The notes: a model not told the origin generated them from the sequence alone. Counted from the stretch's first letter, positions 35,931 to 44,577 are shown. The stretch: DNA of 64,000 nucleotides from Bacteroidales bacterium UBA4070 (GCA_002383485.1 DFYY01000042.1:62001-126000); one strand, 5' to 3'. Translations and numbers: made by a program.

Positions 35931-37106
35931 ATGACTTCACCCGGGATAAAACAGACAAATGAATCTGATTCATTGATGGCATCTGAAAAGTATGTTCCAT
36001 TTCTAAAAAAGAACGGTAGATACATTTATGTAAAGCATTCAAGTAAGTGTCCAGTTTTTAATGGTAGGGAATTCGATAATGCCGGGGTTTTCAATGAAGA
36101 TTTCGCTGTTGTTGGTATTAATGGCAAATCGGGATTTATTAATAGAGAGGGGGATGTTGCTATTCCATTTATTTACGATAGTGCATCAGATTTTTCTGAA
36201 GGCTTGGCAGGTGTAGAAATAGACGACCGGTACGGCTTCATCAATAAAAAGGGAGATGTCATAGTCCCCATATTATATGATAATGTTAGTGATTGTTATG
36301 ATGGATATGTTCAAGTTGAATTAGATAGGCTGTTCGGAATTAATGATTCTAACGGGAAGGAAATTTATCCACCAATTAGTATGGAAGTGGTAATCTTCTT
36401 TGAAGACATGGCACATATAAGTGATACAGCAGGTTACAATCATGGATTCATTGATATTACAGGTAAAGTCGTCATACCCAAAATATATTACTCTGCTGGT
36501 GACTTTTCATGCGGACTTGCCCCAGTCCAATGGCAAGACAAATGGGGTTTCATTGATAGAGAAATGAATGTTAAAATTCCATATACCTATTCAACCGCCT
36601 ACAACTTTAAAGAAGGCATCTCAGGTGTCCAGTTGAAAAATAAATGGGGATTCATTAATGTTGAGGGTGATGTAGTAATCCCACTTAAATATGATAAATT
36701 AACTGATTATTATCGCTTTATGTCTGAAGAGATGATAGGGGTTATGAACGGGAAATATTGCGGTTTTATTAACAAAATGGGAGAGGAAACTGTCCCATTA
36801 AAATATGAGCAAACGAAACATTTCTCAGAAGGGATGGCTGGAATCAAGTTAAAAAATAAATGGGGGTTTGTTGATACAAATGGAAGGGAAGTAGTTCCTC
36901 CGAGGTTTGAATATATTGGATTTTTCTCGGATAATATTACATGGTTTCTTCAGGATAAGAAAGAAGGTTATATTGACCTTGAAGGGAATATTATTATACC
37001 TCCAAAATATAAAAGAGCAGGATGTTTTGAGAATGGACTGGCAAGAGTTGAACTGGATGGACAATCATTTTATATTGACAAGTTAGGAAGGGAATATAAA
37101 GAATAA
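35931..37106 (+). CDS. WG-repeat protein
   Basis: The 391-residue protein is built of about eight to ten repeats of the WG/KWG type (YGFINKKGDVIVPILYD, KWGFINVEGDVVIPLKYD, KWGFVDTNGREVVPPRFE), each with an EGLA or SEGMAGI turn. It has no signal peptide. WG repeats form beta-rich binding scaffolds; in defence islands and polymorphic-toxin loci they appear as sensor or recognition modules. The next gene downstream on the same strand is of unknown function (87 bases apart). The ligand is unknown. Confidence 0.85.
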   Translation: MTSPGIKQTNESDSLMASEKYVPFLKKNGRYIYVKHSSKCPVFNGREFDNAGVFNEDFAVVGINGKSGFINREGDVAIPFIYDSASDFSEGLAGVEIDDRYGFINKKGDVIVPILYDNVSDCYDGYVQVELDRLFGINDSNGKEIYPPISMEVVIFFEDMAHISDTAGYNHGFIDITGKVVIPKIYYSAGDFSCGLAPVQWQDKWGFIDREMNVKIPYTYSTAYNFKEGISGVQLKNKWGFINVEGDVVIPLKYDKLTDYYRFMSEEMIGVMNGKYCGFINKMGEETVPLKYEQTKHFSEGMAGIKLKNKWGFVDTNGREVVPPRFEYIGFFSDNITWFLQDKKEGYIDLEGNIIIPPKYKRAGCFENGLARVELDGQSFYIDKLGREYKE

Positions 37107-37193
37107 AGACATCATTTGTTAATGACCTTCAATAACTTTCAAATGGATAAGTAATTAAGAACTATTATTCTTACGGATTTACTACACATAAAA

Positions 37194-37775
37194 ATGGCTA
37201 TATTAAAAATTAATGAATCGGAAGAGATAATAATAAACTACCATGATATCGATTGTTGTGGGGATATTTTGTATGCGTTCCAGTTCCTTTTCAACAAGAA
37301 GAATGTAATTAATCCTGAAATATTAAGTGAACGCTATAAGGAAGGATTTTTTATCATTTCCGACTGTGATTTTGAAAAATGTAGTATTATTGATTTTTTC
37401 GAACAAGTATTAAATACCAAGGATAGCATTCGTTATGAAAATATTGAGACACCCGTTATCCATATTCATTGCAGAGCATGGAATGAGCTCAAAAATTACA
37501 AATTATCACTTTGGGAGAATGCAAAGCATTCAGATGGGAAAGGCAAATATCAAGAAGGATTTATCGAATCTATGTTGGAATTCTGGGAGAAAGAAGTTGA
37601 ATTAACATTTTCATTGGACTCCATCTTTACTATCAACCCAGATAAACATTCAAAAATAAGTTTACATTATGAAACCAATACAGACAACTTACAGCATTTC
37701 GTGGAAGAACTAAGGTCGGAATTTCAGGATTTTAAAGGCAATAATCTTGAGAAGCATATTCATAACTCAATGTGA
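37194..37775 (+). CDS. Unknown 193-residue protein after the WG-repeat gene
   Basis: A soluble protein starting MAILKINESEEIIINYHDID with an acidic, beta-rich N-terminal half and a helical C-terminus (NLQHFVEELRSEFQDFKG). No family is recognised. Same strand and short distance to the WG-repeat gene suggest one transcript. It has the size and acidity of immunity-type proteins, but no toxin gene is seen beside it. A convergent small gene ends 10 bases past its stop. Confidence 0.55.
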   Translation: MAILKINESEEIIINYHDIDCCGDILYAFQFLFNKKNVINPEILSERYKEGFFIISDCDFEKCSIIDFFEQVLNTKDSIRYENIETPVIHIHCRAWNELKNYKLSLWENAKHSDGKGKYQEGFIESMLEFWEKEVELTFSLDSIFTINPDKHSKISLHYETNTDNLQHFVEELRSEFQDFKGNNLEKHIHNSM

Positions 37776-37784
37776 GTAAGCATG

Positions 37785-38129
37785 CTATAAACTTCCTTTT
37801 TTCCAGTAATCTTGGTAATATTTAAGTTGCTTTTCAAGTTCGAAATTTTGTTGCTTCAAATGCCTATAGTAACAAGTTAAAATTACAGAGGACATATCAT
37901 CAGGATGCTGAATCCCTAAATTGTTAAAATATTGCGACAAGGCACTGTTACTCCAAAGTCCCCAGTTATTTCGAATCCATGTACCTGTCGAGAAATGTAA
38001 ATCGCAAACGAAATCCATTTCATTCATTGCTTTTATGGATTTTTTAGCGGAATCATCAAATTCAATGTTCAACCGCATAATTGCTTCATCAAGGTCCTTG
38101 GGTATATTATCGAGATTTATGTCTTCCAT
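37785..38129 (-). CDS. DUF6794-like small protein
   Basis: The 114-residue protein carries a run of conserved-looking signatures: PKDLDEAIMRL at the start, FSTGTWIRNNWGLWSNSALS in the middle, then GIQHPDDMSSVIL. This corresponds to the widespread small family DUF6794, usually found among immunity-like or effector-associated genes. Function is unknown. It is read convergently to the gene on its left and precedes a membrane-protein gene transcribed in the same direction. Confidence 0.65.
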   Translation of the reverse strand: MEDINLDNIPKDLDEAIMRLNIEFDDSAKKSIKAMNEMDFVCDLHFSTGTWIRNNWGLWSNSALSQYFNNLGIQHPDDMSSVILTCYYRHLKQQNFELEKQLKYYQDYWKKGSL

Positions 38130-38178
38130 GTTTGTGTCTTTTCATTCTTGATACCGGAGTTGGGAATATATTATTTTG

Positions 38179-38583
38179 TTATAGCGTTTTCTGTTCAGCC
38201 TCCAGAACTATATTATATAATTCTATCTCTTCCTCAGATGCTGTCTTATTCTGAATTTTTTTCTCAAATCCCTTTTTTATTTTCTGAATATGTCCATAAT
38301 CATTAACTGGAAGTATAAGATTTAATATCCACATGCCAATAAAGGCAATTAATGCATATTTCCAATTTATGAGGAATAACCAAATCAATGGAATATATTT
38401 CAGTTGACTTATATAATACAGATAAAAATACCAATCAGGGAAGAATTTGTTTTGGACTGCAATATTCTGAGTTCCGAAAGCAAATTGCCTTATTTTTCTA
38501 ACCGTTCTTTGGAAAAGGAAACAGTAAATATTAATGCATTCGAATATCAGGTATGCCCCTAACAGTATAAATTCTTTTTCCAT
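38179..38583 (-). CDS. Small membrane protein
   Basis: The 134-residue protein has an N-terminal hydrophobic helix (FILLGAYLIFECINIYCFL), a second near residue 55 and a third near residue 75-95 (YALIAFIGMWILNLILP). The C-terminal tail is charged (KKGFEKKIQNKTASEEE) and would face the cytoplasm. No family is recognised. It lies between the DUF6794-like gene and the GYF_2 module on the same strand. Confidence 0.6.
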   Translation of the reverse strand: MEKEFILLGAYLIFECINIYCFLFQRTVRKIRQFAFGTQNIAVQNKFFPDWYFYLYYISQLKYIPLIWLFLINWKYALIAFIGMWILNLILPVNDYGHIQKIKKGFEKKIQNKTASEEEIELYNIVLEAEQKTL

Positions 38584-38700
38584 CGTATTGTAAAATATTG
38601 ATTAACAGAGATGTGATATTCTGACATTGTAGTTAATCTTTTATGCTTTATGATATCAACATTTGCAGGTTATCATTTTTAAGACCACCATCATTATGGA

Positions 38701-39498
38701 TTAATTTTTCCATTTGGCTGCGACTTCTTCAAAAAGTGCATGTGAACTTTCAATAAATTCATCCATGGTTTTAGCTTCATAAGAAGCAATTGCAGGGAAC
38801 ATTAATTTTCCCTCATTTTCAGATGAATTTGCTAAATCATCCAGATTAAGGACATCATGTGCCAATTCATGGTAAATAAGATAATACCGCAGAGGCTTTT
38901 TAAACGAATTCCATGTTGAGGGGTTAATGTATATTTCAATCTTATCATCGTCATTAATGGCGCAAGAAATGCCATGAATATGAGTAGCATCGGTTATGTG
39001 GTCGAATTTTGCGAATTTTATTATACTGGTAGTTGGCTTTTTCGGGAATATTCCATAAACAGCAATGTCTCGATAAAATTTCTCGACATAAAAATCGAAA
39101 TCCACATCTGCTTCATAAGAACTTGATTTAATCTCTTGATACAAATTATATTGATTTTGCTTTTGAACAAAAAAGAAGATTATACATAAAGCAAGTACTG
39201 AAACAAATGCAATGAAACCACCTCTTATCAGTTTTTTACGATTTTTTGAGGGAGATATCTTAATATTCATCTCATTGGCAATTTCACCTTGCTTTTCAGC
39301 TATTTCTTTAGTGTTTTTTAGTGGGGGTGGTAATGAGTTAGTGATGGCTTTTAACTCATCTAAGTCAGCTAATTTTGTCCAATGCTCTAACCCATAGTAC
39401 CATACTTTTGTTTCCCTTGTAATTCTCTGTTGTTTCAGTTCTTCGAATGAAAAGGGACCGTGTTTTTCAACTCCATCAGTATAGAAGTACTTTTTCAT
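38701..39498 (-). CDS. GYF_2-domain protein with membrane helix and zinc-protease motif
   Basis: Residues 1-50 are a GYF_2 (DUF4339) domain (MKKYFYTDGVEKHGPFSFEE, then KVWYYGLEHWTKLADL). A Pro-rich and charged linker follows, one transmembrane helix at about 94-111, and an extracytoplasmic or cytoplasmic domain with YHELAHDVLNLDD (HExxH: His210, Glu211, His214), the hallmark of zincin metalloproteases. A third ligand may be supplied further on (Asp or Glu near 220-230). Start ATGA overlaps the stop of the upstream secreted-protein gene. The same GYF_2 domain occurs in the gene at 40398-40994, so the three genes probably build one membrane assembly. Confidence 0.7.
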   Translation of the reverse strand: MKKYFYTDGVEKHGPFSFEELKQQRITRETKVWYYGLEHWTKLADLDELKAITNSLPPPLKNTKEIAEKQGEIANEMNIKISPSKNRKKLIRGGFIAFVSVLALCIIFFFVQKQNQYNLYQEIKSSSYEADVDFDFYVEKFYRDIAVYGIFPKKPTTSIIKFAKFDHITDATHIHGISCAINDDDKIEIYINPSTWNSFKKPLRYYLIYHELAHDVLNLDDLANSSENEGKLMFPAIASYEAKTMDEFIESSHALFEEVAAKWKN

Positions 39499-40379
39499 CA
39501 GTAGTCATATTGTTCTGGGAAAATCACTGAATTTGTAATTAAATCATAAAGTTTTTCTAAAGCGGTAAACTCGTTATTATCTAATCCACCACACTGGAGA
39601 TATATAATTTTATCTTCGAAAAAAATCATCCAACATTTTTGTTTTATAGTCATTTTAATTCCTACCCGCTCCATTTCTCCTTTCAATGTGAATTCAAGAG
39701 ATGGATACTTGTCAACACTCACGATTCTATGATTGAGTATCTGTGGATTGGACAGGAAAGAACTCGCATCAGATAAAAACTGATTCACATATTCTTCATC
39801 AGATAAAAGTTCACGAATCTCATTTCTCGAAAAAAACATCACGTTGTCTTTCACAATAATCATATAATTATTGTTTTTGAACAGGAACTTTTGCACAATA
39901 TTCGGTCTGTCTCCTTCTTCAATCTGCCATCCCATCGGGGGTTTGAGTTTTAAATTGACCCCTTTTGCTTTTGGATGTCCATCAATACTTATGTACTCTC
40001 CCAAATTGAAATTTAAATTTGTAAGCTCATATGATTTAATGCTGATTTTTTCACGAAGACGGTTCTCAAAAAAATACTGATATTCAACGCTTATGTCATT
40101 ATTGAAATATGTTTCAGCATATCCAGATTTGTTGAGATTTTCTATTAAATCGGTTTTAATGTTTTCGGGTGCAACCCAATCCTCGCTAACAAGATACTGG
40201 TAAACTAAAGTTCTGCCTATTGCGTAACAACCCTTTACAGCAATTCCATTACCAAAGTCCATTCCTTGTAATTCCTTATTAATTCTTTGTGCCAATATCT
40301 TGATGTCACTTTCTGATAATGATTGTGAGTAACTAATCAAATTGAAAAACAATAATATGATTAGCAGGATGAACCTCAT
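39498..40379 (-). CDS. Secreted protein of unknown function within the GYF_2 module
   Basis: The 293-residue protein has a signal peptide (MRFILLIILLFFNLISYSQ). The mature part contains KPPMGWQIEEGDRPNIVQKF and, near the end, IKQKCWMIFFEDKIIYLQCG, a layout that recalls PsbP-like or DUF-type periplasmic proteins in Bacteroidota but without certain family match. It starts 18 bases after the GYF_2-DUF805 gene and overlaps the GYF_2-protease gene by ATGA, so the three are coupled. It could be a substrate or regulator of the tethered protease. Confidence 0.6.
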   Translation of the reverse strand: MRFILLIILLFFNLISYSQSLSESDIKILAQRINKELQGMDFGNGIAVKGCYAIGRTLVYQYLVSEDWVAPENIKTDLIENLNKSGYAETYFNNDISVEYQYFFENRLREKISIKSYELTNLNFNLGEYISIDGHPKAKGVNLKLKPPMGWQIEEGDRPNIVQKFLFKNNNYMIIVKDNVMFFSRNEIRELLSDEEYVNQFLSDASSFLSNPQILNHRIVSVDKYPSLEFTLKGEMERVGIKMTIKQKCWMIFFEDKIIYLQCGGLDNNEFTALEKLYDLITNSVIFPEQYDY

Positions 40380-40397
40380 GAGATAATTATTTTAACA

Positions 40398-40994
40398 TTA
40401 AATCTTTGGATTAATACCATATTCATTACGGATGCCCTCATCTCCTTTCCCGAAAAGCATCCAGAGAGAGTAAAATGGTATAATCTGAAACCAACCACTA
40501 TTCCCCCTGTCGTGGCAACGTTTTGCTCCTTGTGCGAAGAAGAACCAATATAAGGGTAAATAAGCAAGAAACAGCCAAGCTAACTCATAACTATCTTCTA
40601 TCAACACATTGATGAATGAAATTAAGAATACTGCGATAATAAAACTTATTCCATATTCCAATCGCCTTATTCGACCCTTGAATGAAAATGGATTCGAGAA
40701 CATGCCTTGCCTTTTGTAATTTTCAGAACTTGTATTGCTAATATTAGCGTTTGCGTCACTACTTTGTGCATCCGATTGGGGATTTTCGGTATGCAAATCC
40801 AATTTTTCAGGGTTAATTGGGGGTGGAATTAGTTTAAATATCTCTTCGAATTCGCTTATGTCTTTTGCTGGCTTCCAGTCCTCAAGACCCTCAAACCAAA
40901 TTAAGGTATCTTGTGTTATGTTTTCATTTTTTAGTTCTTCGAAGGAAAACGGACCGAATTTTTCTTTGCCATCAGAATAAAAATACTTTTTCAT
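40398..40994 (-). CDS. GYF_2-DUF805 membrane protein
   Basis: I start at MKKYFYSDGKEKFGPFSFEE; an upstream frame extension of 20 residues lacks family likeness. The N-terminal GYF_2 domain is nearly the same as that of the protease gene two genes downstream (GPFSFEEL, then a Trp-rich segment LIWFEGLEDWKPAKD). A linker leads to a DUF805 domain (FSFKGRIRRLEYGISF, several transmembrane helices, and AQGAKRCHDRGNSGW). GYF-type domains bind proline-rich peptides, and each protein carries a PPP segment behind its GYF_2 domain. First gene of the three-gene module. Confidence 0.75.
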   Translation of the reverse strand: MKKYFYSDGKEKFGPFSFEELKNENITQDTLIWFEGLEDWKPAKDISEFEEIFKLIPPPINPEKLDLHTENPQSDAQSSDANANISNTSSENYKRQGMFSNPFSFKGRIRRLEYGISFIIAVFLISFINVLIEDSYELAWLFLAYLPLYWFFFAQGAKRCHDRGNSGWFQIIPFYSLWMLFGKGDEGIRNEYGINPKI

Positions 40995-41227
40995 GAGTTT
41001 TAATTTTAAATATAACCAATTAATACATAAACTTTCCGTTAGCCAGAAACACATTACATGAAAGAATACTGCTTATTTCAGATAATCTAAATTTGCAGAT
41101 TATTATTATCAAAACCAATATATTTTGTCAAATTTACACCCACGGCAATATTTTAATCCATTAATTAGTATGGTGGAACGAAGCATGGAACTTTTATACA
41201 AGGATAAATTTTACTATTTTGTGGTTT

Positions 41228-41992
41228 TTAAGCCAGAATGGCTGCGACCGTATTCTCAAAATCCGATAGACTCCAAATCCAGTAACCTGAAGTACTGTCC
41301 ATGTTGTATTCTAAGCTGAATGTCTTTTTACTCTGCAAGTCCTGCACATATAAGACAATAATGGTATCGTAAGTATCGAAATTCAATAATCGTATTGCAG
41401 ATACTTTATTCCCGGACAGACTATTTTCGGTTTTCAAATATGGCATATTCAATTTCAACCTTTTATCCTTCGTCATAATGAATGGCAGGTCAAGCATAAT
41501 TTCTGACGCAGAAATGTATTTCATAACCATTTTTCCGGAACTGTTGTAAAAGGGTTGTGGAAGGTCTGGTTTGTTTTTTAAGTGGTCACTGACTGTTCTG
41601 GATTGGTCTTGCTCACTAATGTCAGGTTTGGTAACCACGGGTGATTCAGGGTTGCATCTACAAGTCATTACCTCTGCCATTTTGGTAATAAAAGGCAATG
41701 ATATAAATGAAAAAAGACAGTCTTCTGTAGTTAAATCTTGTGCATAAAGCTCCCATTTATCTTTGTTGTAGTTCCATAATTTCAAATAAAGGACATCACC
41801 CCATTGCCATAATTCCAATAGTTTTGCAGGGTAAATTGACGGGTCTACAGTGTCAGGATATATAATAAGCATTGGTTCTCCAATTTTTACGGTTTTCATT
41901 GGAGCTAACAGACATTGGTGCTGAATCACATATGTATCAGATGCTAATTGTATTAATTTTAATCCTACTGTATTTCTGGCGTTAGTTCCCAT
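41228..41992 (-). CDS. Unknown protein, 254 residues
   Basis: The start MGTNARNTVGLKL is chosen because it lies one base after the stop of the upstream gene; four codons upstream another ATG is in frame. The protein is soluble, beta-rich (PMKTVKIGEPMLIIYPDT, DVLYLKLWNYNKDKWELYAQ) and has a Cys-rich spot (TCRCNPESP). No family is recognised. It pairs with the gene at 41994-42389, and the two may be a small two-gene cargo system. Confidence 0.6.
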   Translation of the reverse strand: MGTNARNTVGLKLIQLASDTYVIQHQCLLAPMKTVKIGEPMLIIYPDTVDPSIYPAKLLELWQWGDVLYLKLWNYNKDKWELYAQDLTTEDCLFSFISLPFITKMAEVMTCRCNPESPVVTKPDISEQDQSRTVSDHLKNKPDLPQPFYNSSGKMVMKYISASEIMLDLPFIMTKDKRLKLNMPYLKTENSLSGNKVSAIRLLNFDTYDTIIVLYVQDLQSKKTFSLEYNMDSTSGYWIWSLSDFENTVAAILA

Positions 41993-41993
41993 C

Positions 41994-42389
41994 CTAATCT
42001 TCAATTAATTCAAGTAGTTCAATATCGTCTTCATTACTTCTCAAAATATCATCTAACACCAAGTTCCAAATATCTTTCCAGCGAATGAATAAGCAGCGAG
42101 GATGTTCTTCATTTATATCCAGAGTATGGGTTACAGCTATGTCGGTGGTTGCTTCTTTTAATGACAGAAAAATGCGTCCATCCTGATAATCAACAGAATC
42201 TAACCTGTACAAAGCAAATCCCTCATGGTTGACTGCGAGATATTGCTCTCCGAAATCCGGGATACGAGTGGAATTTTCATGTCTTAGAAAAATTTTCAGG
42301 TGTTGATACCTATCTGGATGCTTTTCGATATCCTGAACAAGCTCATTAATGCTTGTTGGTTTTGATAATTCGTTTGTTCTTGTCTTCAT
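41994..42389 (-). CDS. Unknown protein, about 131 residues
   Basis: I prefer the ATG of MKTRTNELSKPTSINE; a longer frame would add a 37-residue Gly-rich leader read through a likely promoter region. The rest is acidic (QDIEKHPDRYQHLKIFLRHE, ending EDDIELLELIED) with WKDIWNLVLDDIL near the C-terminus. Size and charge resemble immunity or adaptor proteins. It is coupled to the following gene by a one-base gap. Confidence 0.55.
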   Translation of the reverse strand: MKTRTNELSKPTSINELVQDIEKHPDRYQHLKIFLRHENSTRIPDFGEQYLAVNHEGFALYRLDSVDYQDGRIFLSLKEATTDIAVTHTLDINEEHPRCLFIRWKDIWNLVLDDILRSNEDDIELLELIED

Positions 42390-42500
42390 AGGAAATTTAT
42401 AACTATTTGTATATAAGGCACTACCACCGTAACCGCCCCCTATAGAACCGCCCAGTATTACTACCCTACGCTGGGACTGTCGGTACTGCCCGCATATCAT

Positions 42501-42878
42501 AAATACTATTAGAAGAAAATTCGGGTGAAAATTTTTGGCTGGAAAAACGAAAAGTCAATTTTTTTTTGGGGGAAAATTTCAGAATCATTCCAAAAATTGA
42601 CTTTTATAAAATTTTATAAAAAATTTAAATACAAGGTAAAATTTACTCTCAAATCACAAGTACTCAGTAATTGCTTAATAAACAGAAGCATACAGCCAAT
42701 CCCAAAAGCAGTTCCCAACACCAGATACCTTTTAACACAGCGTAATCGACCTGAGATTTATAGCCTGCATTAATTTATTTTAAATTGAATGATATTAGAA
42801 TCAATTATTCCAGATTATCAACATGCAAGATATTAACAGACCATTTAAAGTTAGATACCTATACCTTCAACAAATTTC
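42501..42878. other. Gene-free A+T-rich stretch beside the integrase
   Basis: These 378 bases lie between the integrase stop and the start of the unknown two-gene unit. A plus-strand frame of 82 codons exists but is of very biased A+T-rich composition and does not look like a protein. No RNA gene or repeat was identified. Confidence 0.4.
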
Positions 42879-44219
42879 CTATTGAGCCTTAACAGATTTT
42901 CGCTTTGTTCTTTGTTTAAATAGTTTCCTCATTTCACGTCTGTTAAACTCTGGGGTTAAGTCGATATACCTATCCATAATTGTATACGAGGATTGCCCCA
43001 CCCATTCTAAAATACTTTTAAAATTAATGCCACTTTGAACCGCTTGAGTAATAAACGTATCCCGGAAATTATGAGAAGTGTGATTGGTCTTAAATTTAAG
43101 GTCTTTGCATTCATCTTTGGAACTAAGATTTTCCAACATAGACTGAATAGCCCGGTTATATGGCTGATTCTGCATTTTGTACCGGCTGGTATCATAATTC
43201 ACTTCCTTAAATAAGGAATCAGCATACTTATTAAGGGGTTGAGAGACGTTAATATCATAGTTAGTTGTTTTTGTTGGTGTGAATTTTAACCAACCTTTTT
43301 CCTCAAAATGATGAGGTCTAAACTTTTTTAAATCATCAAACCTGCAACCGGTAAAGCACTGAATAAGCACCATCTTCCTTACGATTTCAAAATGCTTTTC
43401 TTTGTCCGGGAATTGATAATTATAAAGAAACATCACCTGTGCATATGATATTGGATTGGGTTTGTTTTTACTTTTTTTGCCTCGTTTGAATGATTTGTAG
43501 GTAAACTCATCCGACAATTGAATATTTAGCTTCTTTCTACGCTCAAAGTAGTAATAAAGAACCGTTTTAAGTATAGTATAAGTCTTTTCAATCGTGCCTA
43601 AGCTATAATGCTTTTTCTCGGTCATCCATAACTCAAAAGCGTCCGACCATAACAAGTCAATATCATTCATGTGAGTTATTTGGTTCTTTGCATCATCGAA
43701 TTCTTTCACCCTGTTCATTACTGTTTTGAATTCCTTTACAGTTCCGGTTGGATGTTTCAAATTTTCTCTGTTTTTGTAATATTCTTCAATATAATGAGCC
43801 AAATTCATTTTGTATTTAAGAAGACGTGGAGTTGGGAACACTTCTTCAATTAAAGCAAATTCCTCTTTCTTTAATTGAGCAAATTTGTATTCCCCATCAG
43901 GGGTGGAAATGTATTTCCTGATATCACTTTCCTTCTCTTGGATGATTCTGTTTTTTTGTTGCCATTCAAAATCGGATTTCAGTACTTCTCCTTTCTTGCT
44001 GCTCCAAAATTTTGGTTTGACACGTACTCCTGTTGGAATCTTTTTTTCTTTTTCATCTCTTCTGGTTCGTGGATTATACCTTCTCAGACGGATATAAACC
44101 ATACATGTCCCTTCATTATCTGTCTGGTTTGAAAAGATTTTTCTTGATATCTTTAAATCCTGTAACGAATAATACTTATTAATATAAACAGCCAGTTCAT
44201 CATCCGTTCTATGTGACAT
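42879..44219 (-). CDS. int: Tyrosine integrase of the element
   Basis: The 446-residue protein has an N-terminal arm-type DNA-binding domain (residues about 25-100, with IRLRRYNPRTRRDEKEKKIP), a SAM-like core-binding domain (about 135-240) and a catalytic domain. Active-site residues are Arg293 (TGCRFDDL), Lys317, HNFR (His383, Arg386) and Tyr418 (DRYIDL). The second His is replaced by Gln in WVGQSS, which many family members tolerate. The gene ends toward the inside and starts 155 bases from attR, the expected place for an integrase. Cutting at the tRNA-Pro site is inferred from position. Confidence 0.93.
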   Translation of the reverse strand: MSHRTDDELAVYINKYYSLQDLKISRKIFSNQTDNEGTCMVYIRLRRYNPRTRRDEKEKKIPTGVRVKPKFWSSKKGEVLKSDFEWQQKNRIIQEKESDIRKYISTPDGEYKFAQLKKEEFALIEEVFPTPRLLKYKMNLAHYIEEYYKNRENLKHPTGTVKEFKTVMNRVKEFDDAKNQITHMNDIDLLWSDAFELWMTEKKHYSLGTIEKTYTILKTVLYYYFERRKKLNIQLSDEFTYKSFKRGKKSKNKPNPISYAQVMFLYNYQFPDKEKHFEIVRKMVLIQCFTGCRFDDLKKFRPHHFEEKGWLKFTPTKTTNYDINVSQPLNKYADSLFKEVNYDTSRYKMQNQPYNRAIQSMLENLSSKDECKDLKFKTNHTSHNFRDTFITQAVQSGINFKSILEWVGQSSYTIMDRYIDLTPEFNRREMRKLFKQRTKRKSVKAQ

Positions 44220-44220
44220 A

Positions 44221-44335
44221 GTAAGCCAAATTATAAGTGAAAAATTAAATGATGCTTCAAAATATTATTTAATGAGCATTTTAAACGTAAATATAAGCCA
44301 ATTAATTATAAATTACTAATTTTGTAAGCCAAATA
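44221..44335 (+). repeat. Right-end integrase arm-site candidates (three AAGCCAA copies)
   Basis: AAGCCAA occurs at 44223-44229, 44295-44301 and 44326-44332, all in the same orientation as the two copies at the left end. TTGTAAGCCAAATA at 44322-44335 is identical to 13330-13343. The spacing to the attR core is 42 bases for the nearest copy. Confidence 0.5.
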
Positions 44336-44373
44336 TAGGTATTGATTATCAATATAATAAGGAAAATATATAA

Positions 44374-44388
44374 TCTTCTCACCCCGAC
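44374..44388 (+). other. attR, right attachment core
   Basis: The 15 bases TCTTCTCACCCCGAC repeat the 3' end of tRNA-Pro exactly. The sequence that follows (a terminator) is what would stand behind the tRNA in a strain without the element. Confidence 0.9.
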
Positions 44389-44394
44389 AACTTT

Positions 44395-44431
44395 AAAACG
44401 CAATCGGCATTTAATCAGTCGGTTGCGTTTT
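44395..44431 (+). terminator. Original terminator of tRNA-Pro, displaced by the element
   Basis: AAAACGCAA (44395-44403) pairs with TTGCGTTTT (44423-44431), extended by a few inner pairs, and is followed by GTTTTATT. It directly follows attR, as the element's own terminator follows attL. Confidence 0.75.
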
Positions 44432-44577
44432 GTTTTATTAAGTAGTTTCCCCACCCTTTTACCACATTACCCAAAACTCACCAAAAAAGGCCGTTTTGAG
44501 CTGCCTGAGTAATCTGAGTGAATTTTGACCTAGACGGTAAATAATTCATGTAGTAATATTTTGACATCAACAGAAAA

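Larger units (their letters stand above)
13264..44388. mobile_element. Integrated element in tRNA-Pro, about 31.1 kb, carrying defence genes
   Basis: The element is bounded by an exact 15-base direct repeat at the 3' end of tRNA-Pro and next to a tyrosine integrase that reads away from the right end. Composition shifts to A+T-rich at both borders. Contents are a defence operon, a PrimPol-VapE replication module, three XRE regulators, a second small recombinase and cargo genes. No relaxase, type IV secretion, capsid, portal or terminase gene was found. It is therefore a satellite-like or helper-dependent genomic island, not a self-transmissible element, as far as the sequence shows. Confidence 0.9.

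Noticed and set aside
42525..42773. Plus-strand frame beside the integrase
   Set aside because: Runs of Lys and Phe from A+T-rich DNA, no start context or homology.
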